Below the pieces are notes generated by a model. The model ran no database searches and had not been told where the DNA came from. It worked only from the letters and a program-made list of their open reading frames with translations. Source: Nanobdellota archaeon (GTDB lineage: Archaea > Nanobdellota > Nanobdellia > Pacearchaeales > GW2011-AR1). Taken from it: a stretch of DNA of 32,240 bases. The stretch spans positions 1-32,240 of the forward strand of contig JAHIVP010000022.1 of assembly GCA_018816335.1 (NCBI GenBank). The letters run 5' to 3'. Of the stretch, positions 16,163 to 22,837 are shown piece after piece (position 1 is the stretch's first letter; every line of letters starts with the position of its first letter). Both the position numbers and the translations under genes were made by a program.

Positions 16163-16552
16163 TCAAAACCTCAAAGTAGAATTAACAATATAATCTTTTG
16201 CTTTAAAAAACTCTTTTGCAAATTCCGCAGTAATCTTTGGAGAATAATATTTACAAGAAAAAACATCTAAAAAAACTCTATTTGTTTTATTTGCAAAATG
16301 ACCAGAAATCAAAGAAGTTTCAATAAGCTGAGTCATTGAAAATCCAGCAACTTCTTCATCTTCTCCAAAATTAACAACAACACAATCACCAAATCGCTTC
16401 ATCTGAATCAAATCACAAAGCTGAATAACAAATTCTTTTATCTTTGCCTCATTCCTTATCAAATCAGCGTCGCAATCATGTAAATCTATCGCTGAAGAAA
16501 TCCCCCACGCTCTTTTTTCTTTGTATTCAGAAAATAATTCCTCTTCTATCAT
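16163..16552 (-). CDS. speD: SpeD-family pyruvoyl decarboxylase (AdoMetDC homologue)
   Basis: The 129 residues match the compact prokaryotic AdoMet decarboxylase fold: 'SAIDLHDCDADLI', then 'E78-T-S80-L-I-S83-G-H85', then 'FLDVFSCK' with C100, equivalent to the catalytic Cys of the family. Self-cleavage before a Ser in the E-S-H motif makes the pyruvoyl group in classical enzymes; here the motif is E-T-S, one residue longer. AdoMetDC feeds spermidine synthesis. Some SpeD homologues are known to have been repurposed as pyruvoyl-dependent arginine or ornithine decarboxylases, so substrate should not be assumed. No spermidine synthase gene lies nearby. The promoter shows TTTTTAAAC (16585-16593) and TTCTAAAT. 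Confidence 0.8.
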   Translation of the reverse strand: MIEEELFSEYKEKRAWGISSAIDLHDCDADLIRNEAKIKEFVIQLCDLIQMKRFGDCVVVNFGEDEEVAGFSMTQLIETSLISGHFANKTNRVFLDVFSCKYYSPKITAEFAKEFFKAKDYIVNSTLRF

Positions 16553-16635
16553 TTCTAAAATAATATTTTATTTAGAACTAACTAGTTTAAAAACTTATCC
16601 CTAATAAAAAATAAAAAAATAAAAAAAAATTAAAC

Positions 16636-17019
16636 CTAATATCTTGGCTTTTTCTTAGCATAACATTCCTTACAAAGAACTGGCTTACCTTTTGTTGGCT
16701 TAAACGGAACCTCACAATCTTTCTTACATTCATCGCAAACTACTTTATGCATTTCTCTAGGTCTATCTCTATTAAATCCACGATCATTGTTTCTACTAAA
16801 TCCACGACTATTATTTCTATTAAAGCCTCCATCTCTTGGTGGTCTATTCTCTGCAAAACATTCCTTACAAAGAACTGGCTTTCCTTCTGTAGGTTTAAAC
16901 GGAACTTCACAATCTTTCTTACATTTATCACAAACTACTTTATGCATTTCTCTTGGTCCAGAATCTCGATTAAATCCTCCACTTCTTGGTCTGTTGTTTC
17001 TATTTTCAAATCTTCCCAT
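16636..17019 (-). CDS. Duplicated CxxC-x17-CxxC zinc-ribbon protein with RG-rich linker
   Basis: Two nearly identical modules begin 'EMHKVVCDKCKKDCEVPFKP' and 'EMHKVVCDECKKDCEVPFKP'. In each a CxxC, 17 residues and a second CxxC (KPVLCKEC) form a zinc ribbon, the arrangement called CxxC-x17-CxxC, and the near-identity of the copies points to recent internal duplication. The linker and N-terminus are Arg/Gly/Asn/Phe-rich (GGFNRNNSRGFSRNNDRGFN), like RGG-type RNA-binding regions. The single-module family is common in archaea and candidate bacteria; function unproven, RNA or ribosome binding plausible. The DNA repeat could promote copy-number change. Confidence 0.8.
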   Translation of the reverse strand: MGRFENRNNRPRSGGFNRDSGPREMHKVVCDKCKKDCEVPFKPTEGKPVLCKECFAENRPPRDGGFNRNNSRGFSRNNDRGFNRDRPREMHKVVCDECKKDCEVPFKPTKGKPVLCKECYAKKKPRY

Positions 17020-17073
17020 AATTTTTCCTCCTATGTATATTCTCTATCTATTCTTGCAACATATAGTTGCATA

Positions 17074-17144
17074 TGGGCCTGGAAGGAATCGAACCTTCGC
17101 CATCTCGGTGTAAACGAGAGAGTCTACCATTAGCTTACAGGCCC
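17074..17144 (-). tRNA. tRNA-Val (anticodon TAC)
   Basis: Reading the minus strand, acceptor GGGCCTG pairs perfectly with CAGGCCC, the discriminator is A, and CCA is not encoded. The anticodon stem TCTCG/CGAGA holds the loop TTTACAC (anticodon TAC), and the T-arm is GAAGG-TTCGATT-CCTTC. The D-stem is weak (one mismatch), which is tolerated in archaeal tRNAs. The gene is 71 nt with no intron. Its 5' end directly abuts a 70-nt hairpin element at 17145-17214, so the primary transcript probably carries that hairpin as leader up to the RNase P site. Confidence 0.93.
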
Positions 17145-17214
17145 TCTTTGTTCGCCGACAGTGAGCAAGCCCGCAGCCTTGGCGAGGAGCTGCGCAACAA
17201 GAGCGAATCAAAGA
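17145..17214 (+). repeat. 70-nt GC-rich hairpin element, copy A
   Basis: The ends TCTTTG-TTCGC and GCGAA-T-CAAAGA pair (11 bp with one bulged T). An inner helix CGCAGC/GCTGCG is also possible. It is about 57% G+C in a roughly 30% G+C region. It matches the element in the tRNA-Gly intron at about 50 of 70 positions, and the outer helix differs by two compensated base pairs. Relative to the tRNA-Val gene it is inverted compared with the tRNA-Gly copy. Confidence 0.8.
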
Positions 17215-17250
17215 TTCCCCTCTGCACTTGTTCTACTAACAAAACTTCAT

Positions 17251-17260
17251 CTTAAAAACC
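17251..17260 (-). promoter_or_regulatory. Possible TATA box for tRNA-Val
   Basis: GGTTTTTAAG on the minus strand is the nearest TATA-like sequence upstream of the tRNA that lies outside the hairpin element. Initiation about 25 bases downstream would include the whole element in the precursor tRNA. Confidence 0.35.
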
Positions 17261-17313
17261 TTACTATACCCTTATTAAAGAAGAAAAGAAAAAACCAATT
17301 CTAACACTCTCAT

Positions 17314-18057
17314 TTAATTACCCACTAACCCCAAAGCAACCCCAATCACCACCACCCCCAAAACCACCGCTATCAACTGAACAATCTTCTTCCACAAACT
17401 AGGTTCTTTATGTAACTCAGGAAATAAATCAGAAGTAGCAATATAAATAAAACTACCTGCAGCAATAGCAATAACATAAGGAATATAATTCTCTAACCTA
17501 CTCAAAAATAAATACCCAACAATACCTCCTAAGATAGCTAAAGAAGCAGAGAGAAAATTAAACATCAAAGCCCTAAACTTTTTCATCCCACCATAAACTA
17601 AAACACCAAAATCTCCAATCTCTTGAGGAATCTCATGCAAAGCAATAGAAAAAGTTGTAGCAATTCCAGTTCCAACATCAACTAAAAAACTAGCAGCAAT
17701 AATAATTCCATCTAAAAAATTATGCACTCCATCTCCAATCAAATTCAAATAAACAACAGGATGCAAACAACCTTCACAATTATTATCTCCATGAGAATGA
17801 TGCCAATGAATAACAGCCTCTATTAAAAAGAAAATAATAATCCCAACTAAAACCCAAGTCAAAGTTCCAAGAACTTCATAACTCTCGGGAATCAAATCAA
17901 AAAACGCAGTTCCAAGCAAAGAACCTGCAGCAAAAGCAACTAAAATATACAACCACTTTTTCAAATTCTTACCCAAAGCCAAACTTACAACTCCTAGCAA
18001 AGAAATCAAGCTCACACTAATCACAGCCAGAATTATATATATCACCTCATGAACCAT
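17314..18057 (-). CDS. ZIP-family metal transporter
   Basis: The 247-residue protein has about eight membrane segments and the two metal-binding helices of ZIP transporters: HNFLDG (112-117) and HEIPQEIGDF (141-150). A His-rich loop between the third and fourth segments (HWHHSHGDNN, 84-93) is also typical. It probably imports Zn2+, Fe2+ or related divalent cations into the cytoplasm. The promoter motif (TATA plus TTCTAAATA) lies inside the last codons of the upstream 217-residue gene. The first 18 bases around its start are duplicated around the start of that upstream gene. Confidence 0.9.
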   Translation of the reverse strand: MVHEVIYIILAVISVSLISLLGVVSLALGKNLKKWLYILVAFAAGSLLGTAFFDLIPESYEVLGTLTWVLVGIIIFFLIEAVIHWHHSHGDNNCEGCLHPVVYLNLIGDGVHNFLDGIIIAASFLVDVGTGIATTFSIALHEIPQEIGDFGVLVYGGMKKFRALMFNFLSASLAILGGIVGYLFLSRLENYIPYVIAIAAGSFIYIATSDLFPELHKEPSLWKKIVQLIAVVLGVVVIGVALGLVGN

Positions 18058-18068
18058 AATTATATTTA
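18051..18068. repeat. 18-bp repeat spanning the ZIP gene start, copy 1
   Basis: GAACCATAATTATATTTA on the plus strand is identical to 18719-18736. It covers the first two codons (ATGGTTC) and the upstream bases of the ZIP gene. The two copies bracket the 217-residue HExxH gene. Confidence 0.7.
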
Positions 18069-18090
18069 GAATTAGTTATTTTTATAATTA
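18065..18090 (-). promoter_or_regulatory. TATA box plus TTCTAAATA motif of the ZIP gene
   Basis: On the minus strand TAATTATAAAAAT (18078-18090) is followed by TAATTCTAAA (18065-18074), then the ATG at 18057. It overlaps the 3' end of the 217-residue gene, so the ZIP gene need not rely on read-through. Confidence 0.45.
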
Positions 18091-18725
18091 ACTAAAAATC
18101 TCCTAAAATCATTTATTATTTTATTTGAACCCTCTTTTTCAACTATCTTCCAAGAAGCAAAATAACTCTTATGTTCCCTTGATCTCATTTTATCATAACC
18201 AATTTCTTTTTCTGATAAAATAAGTTTATAGACATTCTCAAGTATAGAATATATTAGAATATGCGTAGCAGTAATTCTATCACTTTGATATTTTAATTGG
18301 AGTTTATCAAAGTACTTCTCGATTATTTTATTTTTAGGAAGAATTTGATGAACAAGTTCATGAATTATTATTAATTTTAAAAATCTAATATCTTGAGATA
18401 TTAATTTTCCTTTAATTTTCTTTCTTAAAAATATTGTAAGTGGATCAGAAAAACCTCCAACCCAACTTTTTCTATGAGGCTCAGCCAAAAAATAGATAAT
18501 AATCTCCTTCTTATCCCATTGAAATCCAGAAACAGAAGCAATCACCTTTAAGATTTTTAAGCCCTGTTGATTCCACCAGCCTTTCAATACATTTATTTTT
18601 GATTCAACAAATTTTTCCCTATTAATAAATAAAGTATCATTAAGATGTTTATATCTTCCAGTAGAAAAATGAAACAACATAGCATCATAAATAGTAGAAT
18701 AATTTAAGATTATTTTTGGAACCAT
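18072..18725 (-). CDS. HExxH-containing putative metalloprotease-like protein
   Basis: The 217-residue protein has a HELVH (122-126) motif in a hydrophobic helix (FLKLIIIHELVHQILPK), the zinc-binding signature of many metallopeptidases. A possible third ligand is in the C-terminal helical region (for example ILENVYK or REHKSY), but none is certain. There is no signal peptide or membrane segment, so it would be cytoplasmic. I do not recognise a peptidase family. It lies between two 18-bp direct repeats spanning the start codons of itself and the ZIP gene, suggesting that it was inserted ahead of the transporter. Confidence 0.65.
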   Translation of the reverse strand: MVPKIILNYSTIYDAMLFHFSTGRYKHLNDTLFINREKFVESKINVLKGWWNQQGLKILKVIASVSGFQWDKKEIIIYFLAEPHRKSWVGGFSDPLTIFLRKKIKGKLISQDIRFLKLIIIHELVHQILPKNKIIEKYFDKLQLKYQSDRITATHILIYSILENVYKLILSEKEIGYDKMRSREHKSYFASWKIVEKEGSNKIINDFRRFLVNYKNN

Positions 18726-18736
18726 AATTATATTTA
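18719..18736. repeat. 18-bp repeat spanning a start codon, copy 2
   Basis: Identical to 18051-18068. It covers the ATGGTTC start of the 217-residue gene and the bases just upstream. Confidence 0.7.
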
Positions 18737-18805
18737 TGATTAATCTTTTTTATATTTATCTTTTAACATCAAAATACTTAAAAACATAAGAAATTTAAAA
18801 AATTT

Positions 18806-19192
18806 ATGGGAATTATAGATCCAACAAGAACAAACACAATACCCTTAGTAACACCTCTTCCTATAAATTATATAACTCATCCACAAGACAGATTACCAGC
18901 AATAGGTATTTTTTATCAGTTTCCTAGTAGATGGACTGTTTTATGTCAAGAATTTAAATTAGACTTTGATAGATTAAAGCAAGGTAGAAAAGTAATACTT
19001 TCAGGGGAGACTTTAGACTTTAGAAATAAAAAGAGATTATTAGATTATTTAGATAGACATGATTATCAAGCAGTTCAAACTAAAGTTCCAGATGGAATAA
19101 GTTTTTCAGACACTGCAGAAGTTGTATCAAGCACCCATTTCAACGATTTCTTTTCAAGATACTCTTGGGTTGACAAATTAATATCAAATTAA
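18806..19192 (+). CDS. Hypothetical protein (128 aa)
   Basis: The product (MGIIDPTRTNTIPLVTPLPI at the start; later 'GRKVILSGETLDFRNKKRLLDYLDRHDY') is soluble, with no recognised motif. An AT-rich TATA-like stretch precedes the ATG. It ends four bases before the 3' end of the convergent tRNA-Gly gene, so its transcript would run into the antisense of that tRNA. Not assigned to a family. Confidence 0.55.
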   Translation: MGIIDPTRTNTIPLVTPLPINYITHPQDRLPAIGIFYQFPSRWTVLCQEFKLDFDRLKQGRKVILSGETLDFRNKKRLLDYLDRHDYQAVQTKVPDGISFSDTAEVVSSTHFNDFFSRYSWVDKLISN

Positions 19193-19195
19193 AAA

Positions 19196-19374
19196 TGCGC
19201 CGGCCGGAGGTCGAATCCGGGTCACAACGTTTTTGCATTTTTTGAAGGGCCGCCAAAGCCACCCCTCTTTGACTCACTCTTATTGCGGGCATCCTCGGCT
19301 TTCGCCTGCGGTGCTCCTCATTGTCGGTGAGCAAAGATGGCAACGTCGTATACTAACCACTATACTACCAGCGC
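19196..19374 (-). tRNA. tRNA-Gly (anticodon GCC) with 107-nt intron
   Basis: Exon 1 is 19338-19374 and exon 2 is 19196-19230. On the minus strand acceptor GCGCTGG pairs with CCGGCGC (one G-U), discriminator A. After splicing the anticodon stem is CGACG/CGTTG with loop TTGCCAA (anticodon GCC), and the T-arm is CCGGA-TTCGACC-TCCGG. The intron (19231-19337) is at the canonical archaeal position 37/38, expected to be cut by the tRNA-splicing endonuclease at a bulge-helix-bulge, though I could not place that motif with certainty. The first 72 nt of the intron are the hairpin element copy B, starting at the splice site. The remaining 35 nt include a GGC run that could pair with the anticodon. Confidence 0.9.
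19266..19337 (-). repeat. 72-nt GC-rich hairpin element, copy B (in tRNA intron)
   Basis: On the minus strand the ends TCTTTG-CTCAC and GTGAG-T-CAAAGA pair, and an inner GGC-GAAA-GCC tetraloop hairpin is present. It is about 54% G+C. Blocks shared with copy A include CGACA(G/A)TGAG, CCGCAG, CGAGGA and CGCAA(C/T)AAGA. The 5' edge coincides with the exon 1-intron junction. Confidence 0.8.
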
Positions 19375-19397
19375 ATATAATTAGTCATTAATTTTCA

Positions 19398-19406
19398 TAT
19401 TTAAAT
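19398..19406 (-). promoter_or_regulatory. TATA box of tRNA-Gly
   Basis: ATTTAAATA on the minus strand is 24-32 bases upstream of the mature tRNA 5' end, the standard archaeal distance. This tRNA therefore has little or no 5' leader. Confidence 0.6.
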
Positions 19407-19452
19407 TTTTATGTTATGATATATTTATTAACCTTATTCATAATTTAATTTT

Positions 19453-20472
19453 ATGGAAAATCTCCCATACATCACAACCTCAGAAGGAACAGCAGGAAAA
19501 ATCAGACAAAAACCAGAACACTTCATAGTAGAAGAAATCCCAGCATACCCACCTATTGGAACAGGTTCACATTTATTTGTAAACATAACAAAACAAAATC
19601 AAACAACAAAACAAGTTCAAGAAGACATAGCAAAACAACTCAACATGAATCCTTTAGACATAAGTTTTGCAGGAATGAAAGACAAACACGCAATAACAAC
19701 CCAATGGTTCTCAATTAATCTAGACACCACTAAAGTAACAAAAGCAGAAGCAATAAATAAAATAGATTTAATGAAAAACATCAAACTAAATTCCTATGAA
19801 CTCCATGACAAAAAACTAAAACCAGGACATCTCAAAGCAAATAAATTCACAATCATAATCTCAGAAACAGATAAAATAGAACAAGCAAAAGAAACAGCAA
19901 AACAAATAGAAAAAACAGGAATTCCTAATTATTATGGAGAACAAAGATTTGGAGTCGACAATGACAACGCAGAAAAAGGAAAACAAATAATCCAAGATAA
20001 ACTCAAGATAAGAGAAAAATTTCAAAAAAAATTATATCTAAATTCTTATCAATCCTATCTTTGCAATTTATACTTAACAGAAAGATTAAACCAAAATCTA
20101 ATAAACAAAATTCTAAAAGGAGACATAGCAAAAAAAACAGACACAGGGGGGATGTTTATAGTTGAAGATCCTATCACCGACCAAAAAAGAATGGATAAAA
20201 AAGAAATTACATTCACAGCTCCAATGTTTGGATATAAAATGACACAACCAACACATGAATCACTAGAATTTGAAAATAAAATCTTAGAAAAAGAAAACAT
20301 CACAATACAAAATCTAAAAAAAGCAAAACTAAAAGGAACAAGAAGACAAGGAATAATCTTCCCAGAAAACCTAGAAATAAAAAAACATCCAAAAGGAATT
20401 CAAGTTTCATTTACTTTAAGAAAAGGAAGTTTTGCAACTATTGTTCTTAGAGAATTTATGAAAAATGATTAG
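19453..20472 (+). CDS. truD: tRNA pseudouridine(13) synthase TruD
   Basis: The catalytic signature GMKDKHA is at 74-80 (Asp77), preceded by 'FIVEEIPAYPP' and followed by 'NYYGEQRFGVDN', all typical of TruD/Pus7. The enzyme isomerises U13 of tRNA. At 339 residues it is shorter than most archaeal members and about the size of the bacterial enzyme. The closing region has 'RRQGIIFPENL' and 'VSFTLRKGSFATIVLREFM', a family hallmark, so it is complete. A TATA-like atatatttat lies about 30 bases upstream. Confidence 0.93.
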   Translation: MENLPYITTSEGTAGKIRQKPEHFIVEEIPAYPPIGTGSHLFVNITKQNQTTKQVQEDIAKQLNMNPLDISFAGMKDKHAITTQWFSINLDTTKVTKAEAINKIDLMKNIKLNSYELHDKKLKPGHLKANKFTIIISETDKIEQAKETAKQIEKTGIPNYYGEQRFGVDNDNAEKGKQIIQDKLKIREKFQKKLYLNSYQSYLCNLYLTERLNQNLINKILKGDIAKKTDTGGMFIVEDPITDQKRMDKKEITFTAPMFGYKMTQPTHESLEFENKILEKENITIQNLKKAKLKGTRRQGIIFPENLEIKKHPKGIQVSFTLRKGSFATIVLREFMKND

Positions 20473-20503
20473 CTTTATAAACTAACAATAACAAAAAATA
20501 ATT

Positions 20504-20755
20504 ATGGGAACAGGCAGATTAACAGGCAAAAGAAGAACTCCTCACAAACAAGATAAAAAGAGAGCTAGGTCTCTTGTTGGAAAAACATTGACTGCTATAG
20601 AACAAACACAAGCAGGAGTAAAACAAACAGCTGATTATGCAGGAACACAATATTGTAGAACACTAGATACTTGTGCAGACTCTTCAAACAATAGAACCTC
20701 AATATGTTATGATGATAACCAAGCAGCATCATGTAGTAAAAGATTAACTTTATAA
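20504..20755 (+). CDS. Small basic protein with four C-terminal Cys (83 aa)
   Basis: The N-terminal half is strongly basic (GKRRTPHKQDKKRARSLVGK), and the C-terminal half has four spaced Cys (QYC, DTC, SIC, ASC) that could bind one metal. A TATA-like tttataaacta lies 30 bases before the ATG. No family recognised; a nucleic-acid-binding role is possible from charge. It has an independent promoter from its neighbours. Confidence 0.55.
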   Translation: MGTGRLTGKRRTPHKQDKKRARSLVGKTLTAIEQTQAGVKQTADYAGTQYCRTLDTCADSSNNRTSICYDDNQAASCSKRLTL

Positions 20756-20769
20756 ACTAATTTCTAAAT
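20748..20769 (+). promoter_or_regulatory. TATA box plus TTTCTAAAT motif
   Basis: CTTTATAAACT (20748-20758) is followed by TTTCTAAAT (20761-20769) and the ATG at 20778. The TATA box overlaps the stop region of the preceding gene. Confidence 0.5.
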
Positions 20770-20777
20770 TAAAAATT

Positions 20778-21746
20778 ATGACAAAAATAGCAGTTGACGC
20801 AGACTCAGGAGATGGAGATAAAACCAAGTATGGAGAAGGAGCAAGAATATTTCTACAAGATCCAGCAAATCAAAATCATCAAGTAATATTATTTGGAAAT
20901 AAAAAATATCTTCAAAAATATGAAGAACAAGGAAAAATACAAGTAGTTCACTCTCCTAGACATCCAATTAGAGATGCAGTAAAAAGTGTTAATCAATTAG
21001 AAGCTGATGTCTTAGTAGGATTAGGAGATACAAAAAGAACAATAGTCACAGCTTGGAACAGATTAGGATTAATAAAACACCTTCAAGCACCTTTTCTTGC
21101 AACACCACTTCCAGGAGGGAACGTTATAAGCGACGTAGGAGCAGCACTAGATCCTTCAAGAGAATTAGCATATCAAATGGCAATAGGAGCCTATGTATTA
21201 GCAACAGAATTCTATGGTATCAAACACCCATTAATAACAACTGTATCAACTGGAGAAGAACCAGAAAAAGGAGATGAGTTTGTTAAATCACTTAAATTAG
21301 AACAAATGTTACCTGATTTTGAAATTGCACCATTCCAGTTAGAAGGACGAGATTTAGTTCCAAATCCAAAAACAAGAAGAATAAAACGCCCATGTATCGG
21401 GCTAGTAAACGGATATGCAGGAAACATAGCTCTAAAAATAATAGAAGAAACAGGTCCACTAATAATTGCTAATTGGTACCCTGAATTTGAGATGTTAGAT
21501 GCACTTCCTCTAATAGGTTTAGAAAATGGAGAAGTAATGATAGGTCACGGAAACTCAGACCCTCAAAGAATTGCAGGAGCTTATAGAAACGCAGCACAAT
21601 ATGTTCCATATAAAGATAGAGTTAGAGAAAGATTAAAAGAAAAAATAAGAAGATTTCCAGATGCTGATAATAACATAGGAGACTCAAGATTAAAAAGAAT
21701 TATTAAACAAGGAATAAAAAAACTAGCTCTAGCAGTTTATGAATAA
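20778..21746 (+). CDS. PlsX-like acyltransferase-fold protein
   Basis: The 322 residues follow the PlsX order: an N-terminal 'AVDADSGDGD' in place of ALDAMGGD, 'VVHSPRHPIRDAV', 'TPLPGGNVISDVGAALDP', TGEEPEKG (158-165, like the family's N-I-G-E-E-x-x-K-G), EGRD (189-192) and NGYAGNIALK (211-220, like DGFTGNVxLK). Bacterial PlsX (about 330-345 residues) makes acyl-phosphate from acyl-ACP for phospholipid synthesis. Archaea make isoprenoid ether lipids and generally lack acyl-ACP chemistry, so the substrate here is unclear. The neighbouring gene is a membrane methyltransferase-like protein, which could hint at a lipid role. Confidence 0.7.
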   Translation: MTKIAVDADSGDGDKTKYGEGARIFLQDPANQNHQVILFGNKKYLQKYEEQGKIQVVHSPRHPIRDAVKSVNQLEADVLVGLGDTKRTIVTAWNRLGLIKHLQAPFLATPLPGGNVISDVGAALDPSRELAYQMAIGAYVLATEFYGIKHPLITTVSTGEEPEKGDEFVKSLKLEQMLPDFEIAPFQLEGRDLVPNPKTRRIKRPCIGLVNGYAGNIALKIIEETGPLIIANWYPEFEMLDALPLIGLENGEVMIGHGNSDPQRIAGAYRNAAQYVPYKDRVRERLKEKIRRFPDADNNIGDSRLKRIIKQGIKKLALAVYE

Positions 21747-21789
21747 TCAAAACAAAAACCTATAAAAAACCCCACTCCCAATAATATTT

Positions 21790-22827
21790 ATGGAAAAAGA
21801 GAGGTTCATCCATTCCCTAAAAAATTACACAGCAAATATAATTCTTATATGGCTAGCTATTTTATTTTACAGAACTAACAAATATTATATTGACTTTCTT
21901 CGTCCAGACACTCAAACAGTTATCCTTTATCTTGCTTTAATCTACACAGTTGTAGGATTCTTTGTATATATTTTCTTTCCATCAGATTTAACAAAAAGAA
22001 CAAAAGGAAGAGTTCTAGCACAATCAGTCAAAAGAATGTCAAGAGAATACTACAGATATCTAAAAGAATTCACATCAAGTTCTTCTCATCCCCTTCCAAA
22101 AATAGACAAAGAAGAAAAAACAGCTTTCTTATTCTTAATAGTAAAAATATTCTTTCTTCCAATAATGTTAAACTTCATGTTCAGCAATTACAACGGACTA
22201 AAAGGTTACATAAACATATTAGCATCAACAGACAATCTATTCTCTGTCGAATCTTTCATAAACATACTCTACCCTTTTGCAATTGTAATAATGTTCTTCA
22301 TTGACACTTTATATTTCACATTTGGATATGCAGTAGAAGCAAAATTCCTAGGAAACACAGTAAGGTCAGTAGAACCAACAATATTTGGATGGATAGTTGC
22401 ATTAGCTTGTTATCCTCCTTTCAATGGCCTAGTTTCAGATTATGTTTCCTGGTATGCAAATGACAGTGTAAACTTTGCAACATCAACAATCACAGTAATC
22501 ATGAGAATTGTAATTATAATATTATTTATTATATACTTAGGAGCAACACTATCTCTTGGAGCAAAATGCTCTAATCTAACAAACAGAGGAATTGTATCTC
22601 GTGGCACATACTCATGGATAAGACACCCAGCCTACATTTCAAAAGTAGGAGCTTGGTGGTTAATGATAATCCCTGTCTTCTCACTCTTCGCATTTGTAAG
22701 CATGGCTTTGTGGACAGGAGTTTATTTCTTAAGAGCAATCACAGAAGAACGACACCTAATCCAAGATCCAGATTATGTTCAATATTGTAAAAAAGTTAAG
22801 TGGAGATTTATCCCTGGTATTTATTAG
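21790..22827 (+). CDS. Membrane methyltransferase of the isoprenylcysteine carboxyl methyltransferase type
   Basis: The 345-residue protein has roughly seven membrane segments. Its C-terminal end carries the ICMT/phospholipid methyltransferase signature: 'GIVSRGTYSWIRHPAYISK' (G-x-Y-x-x-x-R-H-P-x-Y), then 'AITEERHLI', then 'DPDYVQYCKKVKWRFIPGIY'. These motifs bind S-adenosylmethionine at the membrane face. The N-terminal 230 residues have extra helices and a charged loop ('KRTKGRVLAQSVKRMSREYY'). The substrate may be a lipid or prenylated molecule; eukaryotic-type prenylated proteins are unlikely here. It starts 43 bases after the PlsX-like gene. Confidence 0.75.
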   Translation: MEKERFIHSLKNYTANIILIWLAILFYRTNKYYIDFLRPDTQTVILYLALIYTVVGFFVYIFFPSDLTKRTKGRVLAQSVKRMSREYYRYLKEFTSSSSHPLPKIDKEEKTAFLFLIVKIFFLPIMLNFMFSNYNGLKGYINILASTDNLFSVESFINILYPFAIVIMFFIDTLYFTFGYAVEAKFLGNTVRSVEPTIFGWIVALACYPPFNGLVSDYVSWYANDSVNFATSTITVIMRIVIIILFIIYLGATLSLGAKCSNLTNRGIVSRGTYSWIRHPAYISKVGAWWLMIIPVFSLFAFVSMALWTGVYFLRAITEERHLIQDPDYVQYCKKVKWRFIPGIY

Positions 22828-22837
22828 AAAATTATTC

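Noticed and set aside
17145-17214. Box C/D or H/ACA guide RNA
   Set aside because: No convincing RUGAUGA/CUGA pair and no ACA at the expected distance from the 3' end in either copy of the element.
16747-17255. Plus-strand ORFs across the zinc-ribbon gene and tRNA-Val
   Set aside because: They are antisense to a well-supported gene and to the tRNA and have no sensible composition.
19140-19343. Minus-strand ORF across the tRNA-Gly intron
   Set aside because: It overlaps both exons and the hairpin element; no homing-endonuclease motif is present. It is chance coding in a GC-richer stretch.
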